From: an uncultured Tenacibaculum sp.
GTDB lineage: Bacteria; Bacteroidota; Bacteroidia; Flavobacteriales; Flavobacteriaceae
Direction of reading: 5' to 3'
Length of the DNA stretch: 64,000 nucleotides
NCBI RefSeq assembly: GCF_947494125.1
Contig: NZ_CANLTU010000001.1
Location: 558,001 to 622,000, forward strand
Part shown: piece after piece, positions 16,996 through 25,472 of the stretch
How the letters are laid out: each line of letters opens with the position of its first letter
Numbering within the stretch: position 1 is the stretch's first letter
Made by a program: the position numbers and the translations under genes
Notes under the pieces: model-generated
Told to the model about the DNA's origin: nothing
Databases searched by the model: none
What the model saw: only the letters and a program-made list of their open reading frames with translations

Positions 16996-17810
16996 TAAAT
17001 GGTTTTTACCAATTCTTTAAATAATGTAATCATTTTAGGTTCTGCTTGTCCAGCAATTGCAATTATTTCAGCAATATCAACCGGTTGTAAATTTTTAGGG
17101 TCACATTCGTCAGTCAATACAGAAATAGCGGCACATGGTAGATTTAGTTGTTTCGCTACAATTACTTCCGGAACTGTACTCATACCAACAGCATCAGCTT
17201 CTAGTATTTGTAACATTCTGTATTCAGCTCTGGTTTCTAATTGGGGGCCAACAACACTAGCATATACACCTTCATGCAATTGTATGTCGTTTGTTTTTGC
17301 GATATCTTTCAATAAAGCATTAATTTTTTTCGAATAAGGTTCTAACATGTCGGCAAAGATGTTTCCAAAATCATTAGCTCCTTTAAAAGCTAAGGGAGAT
17401 CCTCCCTGTAAATTCAAATGATCCTCCAATAACATTAAATCGCCTTTTTTATATGTAAGGTTAATAGCACCTGCTGCGTTAGAAACTAACAAAGTTTGAA
17501 TACCCAAAGCGTGCATGGTACGAATTCCGTAGGTTACTTCCCATAAATTATAACCTTCATATACATGGAAACGACCAGACATTACCAAAACTTTTTTTCC
17601 AGATAAATCTCCATAAATTAATTTTCCAGAATGAAACTCAACGGTTGCTTGAGGAAAATGTGGGATTTCAGAATAAGGAATCTCCTGTTCTATTTCAATT
17701 TCATTTACTAGTTTGCCTAAGCCAGTTCCTAATACAATTCCTATTTGTGGATTTGTAATTCCTTTATTTTGAAGAAATTCTTTCGTTTCTTGTAATTGTT
17801 GTTGTTTCAA
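16995..17810 (-). CDS. punA: Purine nucleoside phosphorylase
   Basis: 271 residues of the trimeric PNP family, which phosphorolyses purine nucleosides. Motifs: GIVLGTGLGKL at 24-34 (phosphate loop), VEFHSGKLIYG near 77, VSNAAGAINL near 113 and DAVGMSTVPEV near 195. Within arsenosugar loci a PNP is thought to act on the adenosyl moiety of the arsenosugar nucleoside intermediate made by ArsS, exposing the ribose for glycosylation. The gene sits 6 bp after the glycosyltransferase gene and overlaps the DoxX-like gene, so it belongs to the operon. Confidence 0.92.
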   Translation of the reverse strand: MKQQQLQETKEFLQNKGITNPQIGIVLGTGLGKLVNEIEIEQEIPYSEIPHFPQATVEFHSGKLIYGDLSGKKVLVMSGRFHVYEGYNLWEVTYGIRTMHALGIQTLLVSNAAGAINLTYKKGDLMLLEDHLNLQGGSPLAFKGANDFGNIFADMLEPYSKKINALLKDIAKTNDIQLHEGVYASVVGPQLETRAEYRMLQILEADAVGMSTVPEVIVAKQLNLPCAAISVLTDECDPKNLQPVDIAEIIAIAGQAEPKMITLFKELVKTI

Positions 17811-17816
17811 GATTCT

Positions 17817-18422
17817 TTAGTTTTTGTAAAATTGATTGAATATTGGGTTGTCTTTAATATCATCAAAAACATCAATATCGTTTAAGGTTTCTAACAAATG
17901 TACTGAAACGTTTTGTAAATCATTTAAAGTGTCTTTTCTAACTGTAGAAGTACCCCAATCTTTATTTTTAAATACGTTTAAATGTAACTTTTTCATTCCA
18001 AGAAGATAATAACCTCCATCTTCTGCAGGACCTATAACAACATCATTTGAATTTAGTTTTTCAAAAGCATTGTTAATGTGATGAGGTTTTAAATCGTATA
18101 AATCGCTTCCAATGATTAAAACTTTCTCATAGTTATTAGTAAAAGCATCCTGAAATGCATTGTGCATTCTTTCTCCTAAATCATCTCCGTTTTGTTGGTG
18201 TTTTTGGTAAATGGATGCATCCCAAATATCATCCTCTCTAATTTTTACCGAATAATAAACTGCCTTGTCACAGGTTAAGTTTTGAGTAACTTCTTTAGTG
18301 TGATTTAATAAGAGTTTATAAATTTCTAAAGCAGCTTGATCTCCAATCGTCTTGGCTAATCTTGTTTTGGTTTTTCCCAGTTCTGGATTTCTTGTAAAGA
18401 TTAACAATAAATTTTTACTCAT
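17817..18422 (-). CDS. TIGR04282-type arsenosugar biosynthesis glycosyltransferase
   Basis: 201 residues with a GT-A nucleotidyl/glycosyltransferase start, LLLIFTRNPELGKTKTRLAK, and a later VLIIGSDLYDLKPHHIN (metal-binding DxD region) and GPAEDGGYYLLGMKK. This short form matches the TIGR04282 family found with ArsM and ArsS. It probably transfers a sugar or modifies the ribose intermediate. It overlaps the rhodanese gene by 8 bp and lies 6 bp from punA. The companion TIGR04283 glycosyltransferase is not seen in this window. Confidence 0.87.
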   Translation of the reverse strand: MSKNLLLIFTRNPELGKTKTRLAKTIGDQAALEIYKLLLNHTKEVTQNLTCDKAVYYSVKIREDDIWDASIYQKHQQNGDDLGERMHNAFQDAFTNNYEKVLIIGSDLYDLKPHHINNAFEKLNSNDVVIGPAEDGGYYLLGMKKLHLNVFKNKDWGTSTVRKDTLNDLQNVSVHLLETLNDIDVFDDIKDNPIFNQFYKN

Positions 18423-18945
18423 ATATTTTAATTCCTTTGTGAAGCCATTTGCTCCATTCTTTATTAAAAGTATGTACTTTTTGGGTTGGTGTATTTTCTT
18501 CTGTTACAATAGTGTTGTCTTGATTCTTCCATTCAAAAATTCCCCCATATAAATTAAATACGTTTGAAAAACCGGCAGCCTGTATTTTTTCTGCAATATC
18601 TTCTGAACGAATTCCAAGCGAACAATACACTACAATTTTGGTGTTCTTATTTTCAGGAAGTTTTTTTAATGTGTTTTCTAAATTAAAAAAATCATATCCT
18701 ACACAAATAGCATTTTTAAGATGACTTACTGCAAATTCTTTAGGTTCGCGAGCATCTAATAAGATAACGTTATTTTCTTTTTTTAATTCAGCTATAGAAA
18801 TATAAGGAAGACTTTCTGTATTGTGTTTTTTTAATAATTGTTTTAAGTTTTTTTGGGAGAAACAATTAATAGAGATTAATAAACAAAATATTACATTTGC
18901 TGCTTTTAAAAAATAAAATTGATATGAAAAAAACTTTAAAAACAT
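18415..18945 (-). CDS. Secreted rhodanese-like sulfurtransferase
   Basis: 176 residues with an N-terminal hydrophobic leader ending around NCFSQ, so export to the periplasm is likely. One rhodanese domain spans about residues 45-145: LLDAREPKEF near 62, then the active-site loop VVYCSLGIRSE with Cys108, and NLYGGIFEW. It is the first gene of the operon ending at arsM. The only available ATG in frame, at 18945, lies across the divergent small lipoprotein gene start at 18924, so the two 5' ends overlap. The sulfur substrate is unknown; arsenic-thiol chemistry is a plausible guess. Confidence 0.8.
   Translation of the reverse strand: MFLKFFSYQFYFLKAANVIFCLLISINCFSQKNLKQLLKKHNTESLPYISIAELKKENNVILLDAREPKEFAVSHLKNAICVGYDFFNLENTLKKLPENKNTKIVVYCSLGIRSEDIAEKIQAAGFSNVFNLYGGIFEWKNQDNTIVTEENTPTQKVHTFNKEWSKWLHKGIKIYE
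18892..18899 (+). promoter_or_regulatory. -7 box of the small lipoprotein gene
   Basis: TACATTTG matches TAnnTTTG and lies 24 bp before the ATG at 18924. It sits inside the opposing rhodanese coding sequence and sets the lipoprotein start downstream of the alternative TTG at 18897. Confidence 0.5.
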
Positions 18946-19079
18946 TATTTTTATTGATGGTTATCTTTACTCTACAATCTTGTAAAGAGGAAGTTCCTTG
19001 CAAAGGTAAAACAACAACGTATACTTTACCTGATGGTTCTACAAGAACTATTGAAGAGCCTTGTTTTGAAAATTATTAA
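18924..19079 (+). CDS. Very small lipoprotein in the arsenosugar locus
   Basis: 51 residues: MKKTLKTLFLLMVIFTLQSC leader with a lipobox at LQS-Cys20, then a 31-residue tail containing two more Cys and a TLPDGSTRT turn. It is the only + strand gene within the arsenosugar region and is placed between the two - strand operons. It has its own -7 box and a hairpin terminator. No family is recognised. The Cys pair could bind metal or arsenic, which is speculation. Confidence 0.65.
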   Translation: MKKTLKTLFLLMVIFTLQSCKEEVPCKGKTTTYTLPDGSTRTIEEPCFENY

Positions 19080-19086
19080 AACGATG

Positions 19087-19112
19087 AAAAGTTCCCGTTT
19101 AGGGAGCTTTTT
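19087..19112. terminator. Terminator between the small lipoprotein and arsS
   Basis: Stem AAAAGTTCCC / GGGAGCTTTT with loop GTTTA, tolerating one G-T pair. It lies between convergent stops and has T/A runs on both sides. Confidence 0.75.
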
Positions 19113-19117
19113 AAATT

Positions 19118-20170
19118 TTAAGCTACAGTTCCTTGGCAACTACTTCCTGCACCAGCTGTACAACCGTAACAATGTTGGTTGATAATAATATTTCTATTTT
19201 GAATAAGCTCTTCGTTGTATTCTGAAATATGTTTTACTTTACTAGCTACTTTTAAATTCAGCATTTGATTAAAATCGCAATCGTATAAATAACCATCCCA
19301 ACTTATAGATAATGTATTGGTACACATTACATTTTCTACAGCCATAGGATTGTACGCTTCTACTAATGCATACATATAATCTTCGTAATTTTCAGAAGCA
19401 ATTAAGTAATCTAAAAATCGACTAATAGGTAAATTGGTTATAGCAAATAAGTTATTAAAATCGATATTAAAATCGTCTTTTAAAGCTTTTTTAAAATCTG
19501 CTTCTAAAGCGATCTGATCTCCTGGTAAAAATGCACCAGATGGATTGTATACTAAATCTAGTTTTAAAGAAGAGTTTTCAATTCCATACCCAACTTCATT
19601 CAACATTTGAAGTGCTTTTATTGATTTATCAAAAACACCATCGCCACGTTGTTTATCTGTTTTTCCACGAGTCCAATGCGGCATTGATGATACTACATGA
19701 ACATTATGTTTTTTAAAGAATTCAGGTAAGTCATAATATTTTTTATTTGCTCTAATAATAGTTAGATTAGAACGAACAATAAAGTCTTTAATTCCTGCTT
19801 TTGAAGCTTCTTCTACAAACCATCTAAAATTAGGATTCATTTCTGGAGCACCTCCAGTTAAGTCTAAAGTATGAGCCCCCGTAGTTTTTATAACATCTAG
19901 GCATTGTTGCATTGTTTCCTGAGTCATAATCTCTTTACGATCTGGACCTGCATCTACATGACAATGCGCACAAACTTGATTACACATATAGCCCAAATTA
20001 ATTTGTAAAATCTCTAATTTATTTGGGCGTAAAGGAAATTGATTTGTCTCTTTTATTTTTTTAGCAAACGTTGGTAATTCTCCATCAGCAAAAATTCCGT
20101 TAGATAAAATATCTAATTGACGTTGCGTATTTGCGAGATCGTTATTTCTTGCTAAAAGTGATTTTTTCAT
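19118..20170 (-). CDS. arsS: Arsenosugar biosynthesis radical SAM protein ArsS
   Basis: 350 residues of the radical-SAM/Cys-rich family. The [4Fe-4S]-SAM motif CxxxCxxC is Cys63, Cys67 and Cys70 (GYMCNQVCAHCHVDAG). LDLTGGAPEMNPNF near 108 is the GGxP SAM loop. The C-terminal part carries further cysteines (MCTNTL, YDCDFNQM, then HCYGCTAGAGSSCQG) for auxiliary clusters. It is thought to attach the deoxyadenosyl group to dimethylarsenic to start the arsenosugar backbone. It is the last gene of the DUF547-peroxidase-flavodoxin-arsS unit, 23 bp after the flavodoxin-like gene. Confidence 0.93.
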   Translation of the reverse strand: MKKSLLARNNDLANTQRQLDILSNGIFADGELPTFAKKIKETNQFPLRPNKLEILQINLGYMCNQVCAHCHVDAGPDRKEIMTQETMQQCLDVIKTTGAHTLDLTGGAPEMNPNFRWFVEEASKAGIKDFIVRSNLTIIRANKKYYDLPEFFKKHNVHVVSSMPHWTRGKTDKQRGDGVFDKSIKALQMLNEVGYGIENSSLKLDLVYNPSGAFLPGDQIALEADFKKALKDDFNIDFNNLFAITNLPISRFLDYLIASENYEDYMYALVEAYNPMAVENVMCTNTLSISWDGYLYDCDFNQMLNLKVASKVKHISEYNEELIQNRNIIINQHCYGCTAGAGSSCQGTVA

Positions 20171-20193
20171 TTAGTTATAACTATAAATTATAT

Positions 20194-20952
20194 TTATCTT
20201 TTATGTTCTGGGCTATCAAAACCTGCTTTACATCCAGCTTCCCATTCATCAGGTAAGTTCCCATAGGCAGGAACACCTTCATTATCTTTAAGCATTCTGG
20301 CTAAATGTAATGTATTCCAAACTAAAAAGGTTGTATTCCTGTTGGTAAAATCGTTTTCTTGACCACCAGAACCTTCATCCATATAAGAAGGACCAGGACC
20401 AGCTTCTCCCATCCACCCTGCATCGGCTTGTGGTGGTACAGTATAACCAATATGAGAAAGAGAAAACAAAATACTCATGGCACAGTGTTTTACACCATCT
20501 TCATTTCCCGTAATTAAAGTAGCACCTACTTTACCATAATCTCTGTATTGTCCTTTTTTATTAAATTGATGTGTATAGCCATACATGCGCTCAAGTGTTC
20601 TATTACAAACTGAAGATTTTTCTCCTAGCCATACAGAAGTACAAAGTATTAAAATGTCGGCTGCATCAATTTCTTTTTGAATTGTTGGCCAATCGTCTTT
20701 ATCCCATTCTGGAGTATTAGACATATCTAAACCTAAACCAGCTGGAATATCATAATCTACTGGGCGAATAATTTTAGTGCTAACTCCGTTTGCCTCGTAA
20801 ATTTTTTGAGCAACTTTTATCAAACCTTCAGTATGCGATAAAACAGGAGTTCTATTTAAAGTACAGTTTAAAAATAGTACTTTTAAATCGTTGTACTTTG
20901 CTGGTGGATTTTCGCAGTGTGATTTGATTTTCTGATGTAGCTGTGTCGACAT
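20194..20952 (-). CDS. Flavodoxin-like NAD(P)H-dependent oxidoreductase
   Basis: 252 residues with a flavodoxin-like FMN-binding fold: LKVLFLNCTLNRTP near 24 (phosphate loop), AADILILCTSVWLGEKSS near 95 and LITGNEDGVKHC near 148. It likely donates electrons, possibly to reduce the ArsS cluster or arsenic intermediates. It lies 20 bp after the peroxidase-like gene and 23 bp before arsS in one operon. The exact partner is inferred from this position. Confidence 0.85.
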   Translation of the reverse strand: MSTQLHQKIKSHCENPPAKYNDLKVLFLNCTLNRTPVLSHTEGLIKVAQKIYEANGVSTKIIRPVDYDIPAGLGLDMSNTPEWDKDDWPTIQKEIDAADILILCTSVWLGEKSSVCNRTLERMYGYTHQFNKKGQYRDYGKVGATLITGNEDGVKHCAMSILFSLSHIGYTVPPQADAGWMGEAGPGPSYMDEGSGGQENDFTNRNTTFLVWNTLHLARMLKDNEGVPAYGNLPDEWEAGCKAGFDSPEHKR

Positions 20953-20972
20953 TTTAATTGGTTTTATATTAA

Positions 20973-21308
20973 TTACATTTCTAACTTATTTACTTTATTC
21001 ATCATTTGCACTCCATGTACTAAAGTAGCACCACTTTTTATAGCGGCACCAACATGAACAGCTTCCATCATTTCTTCTTTGGTAATACCTCGTTGTAAAC
21101 CATCTTTTGTATAAGCATCTATGCAATATGGGCATTGTTCTGTATGTGCTACAGCCAAGGCAATTAAACTTTTTTCTCTAGCGGTTAAAGCACCTTCTTC
21201 AAATACTTTTCCATAATAATCAAAGAACTTGTTTCCAAGTTCTTCATTCCATTCTGTTATTTTCCCAAACTTTCGTAAGTCGGCAGGATCGTAATATGTT
21301 TTAGACAT
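20973..21308 (-). CDS. Arsenosugar-associated peroxidase-like protein (AhpD/CMD fold)
   Basis: 111 residues of the carboxymuconolactone decarboxylase/AhpD fold. The redox motif CxxC is Cys59 and Cys62 in TEQCPYCIDAYTKDG, and GAAIKSGATLVHG follows. Single-domain proteins of this size are regular members of arsenosugar loci and are named peroxidase-like. It may act as a thiol oxidoreductase for the arsenic thiol steps. Gap of 30 bp to DUF547 upstream and 20 bp to the flavodoxin-like gene. Confidence 0.9.
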   Translation of the reverse strand: MSKTYYDPADLRKFGKITEWNEELGNKFFDYYGKVFEEGALTAREKSLIALAVAHTEQCPYCIDAYTKDGLQRGITKEEMMEAVHVGAAIKSGATLVHGVQMMNKVNKLEM

Positions 21309-21338
21309 GTGTTTATTTTAAGTTGAAAAATAAAAGTA

Positions 21339-22046
21339 CTACTTTCCGTTTAAACTCCAATCATATTCAAGGAATCTGATCTTTGCTTTAGGACTTATTT
21401 TGATTTTTGAATATTTGTTAAGAAAGTCTATTAATGAACCTTTTTTAGTAAAATCTCCTTTAAACCATTCAAATATTTTTGAAAGTTCAACTTTATGCTC
21501 ACTAATCTTATTTCTGTTAGGGTCGTTAATAAATTTCTTCATTAATTCTATAGTCTTAGCTTTGTAATTAGTTTCTGTAAAAGCAAAATTACCTAATTGA
21601 GGACATGAGCCCGATGCACAGTTTACACCTACATGTATTTTTGGGTCGTTAAAATTTTTACGTAAAATTTTGTGCTCTATATGGTTTAAGGTATATGTTT
21701 TACCACCAACTTTAGCAAAAGGAATGTTCCAAGCATCTTTTCCTTTTTGTTTAATTTTTAAAATACTTTTTAAAGGGTAATTATCTAAAATTAACTGAAT
21801 AGTATAAGCATTGTAAGCGTTTACCCAAAAAGCTTTTGTTTTTGTAGCTGACCAATTTTTTTGAGGTGTTGTTTTGTTAAGGTAACTTAAGTAGGATTTA
21901 AGTTTTGTCTCATCTTTTTTAAAGGCTTTGTAATTTACATTTCCTTTTGCATCTACATGCTTTTTTAAAAGTGAATTAAAATTAGAAGTTTGACCTTGAG
22001 AGGTTAAGAAAAAAGATAAACTTAATATTAATAATAAATTCTTCAT
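21339..22046 (-). CDS. DUF547 domain secreted protein
   Basis: 235 residues with a signal peptide (LLLILSLSFFLTSQG). The DUF547 core shows FWVNAYNAYTIQLI near 68, VGGKTYTLNHIEHKILR near 113 and a conserved Cys pair in VGVNCASGSCPQL near 140, typical of a papain/transglutaminase-like fold of unknown activity. First gene of the - strand arsS unit, so it is probably co-expressed with arsenosugar genes. It starts divergently from the large repeat protein gene at 22182. Confidence 0.85.
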   Translation of the reverse strand: MKNLLLILSLSFFLTSQGQTSNFNSLLKKHVDAKGNVNYKAFKKDETKLKSYLSYLNKTTPQKNWSATKTKAFWVNAYNAYTIQLILDNYPLKSILKIKQKGKDAWNIPFAKVGGKTYTLNHIEHKILRKNFNDPKIHVGVNCASGSCPQLGNFAFTETNYKAKTIELMKKFINDPNRNKISEHKVELSKIFEWFKGDFTKKGSLIDFLNKYSKIKISPKAKIRFLEYDWSLNGK

Positions 22047-22181
22047 GCTTGTTTGTTTTAAACTGTGAGTTTAGACGTTGGTTTAGTAGGGACATTACAA
22101 AGAAAAAGAATATTTGAATTAATGATTGATTATTCATTATGAAGAGTAACTACTTTTTATAATTTTAATTATTTTAGCACT

Positions 22182-25100
22182 ATGAAAAAAATATTAATTG
22201 CTATGTTTCTTGTTTCGAGCATGTGTAACTCGCAAGAAAAAATTCCGTTTATTGATTATACAGAAATTAAAAAATCAATTGCCCAAGACTCTGAAGAAAT
22301 AGATGATCTTAAAAAGATAGAACTTTTAAATAAGGTTAATGAAAATGACTCAATGTATTATGATGTTTTGTCTTCAAAATCATATTATCTATTTAGATTA
22401 AAAAAATATGAAGACGTAATAAAAATTGCTAACGAAGGAATAAATAATAAACATGAAAGCTCTAAAGAAAGTTTTTATATAAATAAAGGAGTTGCATTAA
22501 CAAGTCTTAAAAGGTATAAAGAAGCAATAAGTACCTATAATTTAGGAATAAAAACCTATCCTAAAAATTATTTATTATGGTTTAATAAAGGGGTTGTGTT
22601 TGAAACTCAAGGAAAGTTGAATGAAGCTTTGTCTGCATATAAAATGTGTATTACTTTAAATCCAATGTATAAAAAACCTCATTTGCAAATGGGGAATATA
22701 TTTTATAAACAAGAAAGAATTACACAAGCTTTAATGTGTTTTAATCTTTATTTGCTTTTAGAGCCTGATGGAGAAGGAGCTTTTACTATTCTTAAATCTC
22801 TTAATAATATAGTTACAGCTAAAAATATAAATAAGAAAAATGAAGACGTTGAATTATTAGATGCGGATGATTCTTATGAAGATATTGATTTAGTGTTAGA
22901 TAGTAAAATGACAATCGGGAAAAATTATAAGATTGAAAATAAAATTAATATAGCACTAACAAGACAAAATCATGCAATGATTCAGCAATTGAAGAGTTTT
23001 GAAGGGGATGGAGGTTTTTGGGATAAAAAATATGTTCCTATATATAAATGGATAGCTGAAAATAATTATTTCGATGATTTTACTTATACGCTGTCTTATT
23101 CAGTAGAGAATCCTGATTTTAAAAAAATTATTGATAAAAAAACAAAAAACATTATAGCTTTTTTGGAAAAATTCAAGATAAAATGGGCTAGTATTGTTGG
23201 GCAAAATACTATTCTTTTTAATGGAAAGAAGCAAAAAGTCACTTATAGTTATAATGATACTTATGTAAATGCTATTGGTAAATTAAATAATGAAATTAAT
23301 ATAGGTTATTGGGAATATTATAACGAAAATGGATTATTGATAGCTAAAGGAAATTTTGACGATTCAGGAAAAAAAATAGATAAATGGACTTGGTATAATG
23401 GTTTAGATAAGGTTAAAGAAACAGCTTTTTATGAAGAGGGAAAATTGAATGGAAAAAATTTAATGTTACATAAAAATCAAAAACATTATGTAGATGCAAC
23501 CTATAAAGACAATAAATTAGAAGGTAAATATAAATATTATAATAATAAAGGGGCTTTATTAGAAGAAAAGTATTTTAAAGATGGAGAGTTAGATGGTATT
23601 TATAAATCGTATTTTAAAGTAGGAGAAAAAATACTTGAATATAATATTCCATATAAAAAAGGGCTAATAGATGGAGAGAAAATCGAATACTATGTTAATG
23701 GAAATATATATGCTAAAGCAAACTATATTGGAGGTAAGATTAATGGAATTGAAACAAAATATCATTTTAATAAACAAATAGCTTCGGAAATACATTATTT
23801 AAATGGTAATTTAAATGGACGTTATAAATTATACTATACAAACGGTCAGTTAAGTGAAGAGGGACAAAGCCTAGAAGGACTTTATGATGGAGATTGGAAG
23901 GTATATTATTTCAATGGTACATTAAAGAGCGAGTTTACTTACAAAAAAGGAAAGCTGTCTGGTTTTTATAAGTATTATGATACAGACGGAAAATTATATT
24001 ATGAGCATACATATCGTAAAGGAAATATAGTTGCTTACAAATTTTACAATAAAAAAGGAGGAATTGTAAAAGAGGTGAAAAAGAAAGGAGGAGAGTTTTA
24101 TTATGAAGGGCTTTCACCAACAGGAAATAAAACAACAGAAGGGTTGTACGATATTTCTGGAGGGAAAAAAGGAAACTGGAAGTTTTACTCAGATAATGGA
24201 GTTCTTACTGGGGAAGGAAATTATATAGAAAATAAAACTAGTGGAGATTATTTTCATTATTATAATAATGGAAGCAAGCAATCTATAACACCTTATAAGG
24301 ATGATATTATTGAGGGGTATTATATAGGTTACCACCTAAATGGAAAAGTAAGTGTTCAAGGTTGGTATAAGAAAGGGTCTGAGCATGGAGAATGGAGATA
24401 TTATTATTCAGATGGAACTATTCAATCAATTAATTTTTTTCATAAAGGAAAATTGCATGGGAGTCAAGAGTATTTTGGAGGAGATGGAAAACTCGTTTCT
24501 AAATCTAAAATGAATTTTGGAGAGCTTGTTTCCGAAATAATTTTTGATAAAAAAGGGATCTCTTTTGAAGAAATAAATTATCAATCTAATAATAATGAGT
24601 ATTCAATTATTTCTAAACATTTTAATGGCGAAATTAAAACAAACAACACTTATCTAAATGGAGTTATACATGGTTTGTACAAGGAGTTTTATTTTAGTGG
24701 AAATAAAAGAGTAGTAGGAAGTTATGTGAACGGAAAGCAAAATGGGCCTTGGATTTGGTATTATGATACAGGAGAAGTAGAAAGCAAGGTGAATTATCTT
24801 AATGGAAACCTTAATGGTAATTGTATTAATTATTATAAAACAGGAGAAATAGAAGATGAGTATTATTATAGCAATGGTGTAAATATAGGAACTCATATTA
24901 GTTATTTTAAGAATGGAAAGAAAGAGCTTGTAAAGAAATATTTAGAAGATAAATTGCATGGAAGGATGGAGTTTTATGATCCATCGGGAAGATTACAACT
25001 TGTTCGTTTTTACAGTTATGGGAGGTTAATAGGTTATAGCTATTTGGATAAAGATGGGAAAGAATTTCCTATGATAGAATTGAAAAATGAAACTGGTAAA

Positions 25101-25472
25101 ATTTTAGCATTTTATGATAATGGGAAAAAATCAAAAATAATGGAATATAAAAATGGAGATTTAGTAAATTCTTATAAATCGTATTTTTATAATGAGAATG
25201 TTGAGGATGAAATTATATTTATAGATGGAGAATATAATGGTGTGAAAAAAGAATATTTTTTAAATGGTAAATTGAAGGAAGAGGTTGAATATAGTTATGG
25301 AATTAGACATGGGAAAGCTATAAAGTATTACGAAAATGGCCAAAAAAAAGAAGAGAAAAAATATTTAAATAATTTATTACAAGGAGTTGGTAAATTTTAT
25401 AATAAAGAAGGGAAGCTTAAAAAAAGGATAAAATATTTTAATGATAAAATTACTGGAATTGAAAAAATATAA
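22182..25472 (+). CDS. Large secreted TPR plus YwqK/MORN_2-repeat protein
   Basis: 1096 residues. A signal peptide (MKKILIAMFLVSSMCNSQ) is followed by TPR repeats at about residues 55-210 (FYINKGVALTSLKRYKEAIS, LWFNKGVVFETQGKLNEAL). A linker leads to roughly thirty tandem units of 22-24 residues from about 355 to the end. Each unit looks like LNGxYKxYYxNGKLxxExxY, the YwqK/MORN_2 type of beta-hairpin repeat. Most family members have under ten units, so this one is very long. YwqK in Bacillus is annotated as an antitoxin, but repeats alone do not prove that. Its 3' end overlaps the next gene by 32 bp, pointing to an operon with two DUF3857 proteins. It probably acts in the periplasm or at the surface. 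Confidence 0.82.
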   Translation: MKKILIAMFLVSSMCNSQEKIPFIDYTEIKKSIAQDSEEIDDLKKIELLNKVNENDSMYYDVLSSKSYYLFRLKKYEDVIKIANEGINNKHESSKESFYINKGVALTSLKRYKEAISTYNLGIKTYPKNYLLWFNKGVVFETQGKLNEALSAYKMCITLNPMYKKPHLQMGNIFYKQERITQALMCFNLYLLLEPDGEGAFTILKSLNNIVTAKNINKKNEDVELLDADDSYEDIDLVLDSKMTIGKNYKIENKINIALTRQNHAMIQQLKSFEGDGGFWDKKYVPIYKWIAENNYFDDFTYTLSYSVENPDFKKIIDKKTKNIIAFLEKFKIKWASIVGQNTILFNGKKQKVTYSYNDTYVNAIGKLNNEINIGYWEYYNENGLLIAKGNFDDSGKKIDKWTWYNGLDKVKETAFYEEGKLNGKNLMLHKNQKHYVDATYKDNKLEGKYKYYNNKGALLEEKYFKDGELDGIYKSYFKVGEKILEYNIPYKKGLIDGEKIEYYVNGNIYAKANYIGGKINGIETKYHFNKQIASEIHYLNGNLNGRYKLYYTNGQLSEEGQSLEGLYDGDWKVYYFNGTLKSEFTYKKGKLSGFYKYYDTDGKLYYEHTYRKGNIVAYKFYNKKGGIVKEVKKKGGEFYYEGLSPTGNKTTEGLYDISGGKKGNWKFYSDNGVLTGEGNYIENKTSGDYFHYYNNGSKQSITPYKDDIIEGYYIGYHLNGKVSVQGWYKKGSEHGEWRYYYSDGTIQSINFFHKGKLHGSQEYFGGDGKLVSKSKMNFGELVSEIIFDKKGISFEEINYQSNNNEYSIISKHFNGEIKTNNTYLNGVIHGLYKEFYFSGNKRVVGSYVNGKQNGPWIWYYDTGEVESKVNYLNGNLNGNCINYYKTGEIEDEYYYSNGVNIGTHISYFKNGKKELVKKYLEDKLHGRMEFYDPSGRLQLVRFYSYGRLIGYSYLDKDGKEFPMIELKNETGKILAFYDNGKKSKIMEYKNGDLVNSYKSYFYNENVEDEIIFIDGEYNGVKKEYFLNGKLKEEVEYSYGIRHGKAIKYYENGQKKEEKKYLNNLLQGVGKFYNKEGKLKKRIKYFNDKITGIEKI

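Noticed and set aside
22182..25472. YwqK toxin-antitoxin system
   Set aside because: The repeat family carries the antitoxin name, but no toxin gene is adjacent and the protein is secreted, so the function is not claimed.
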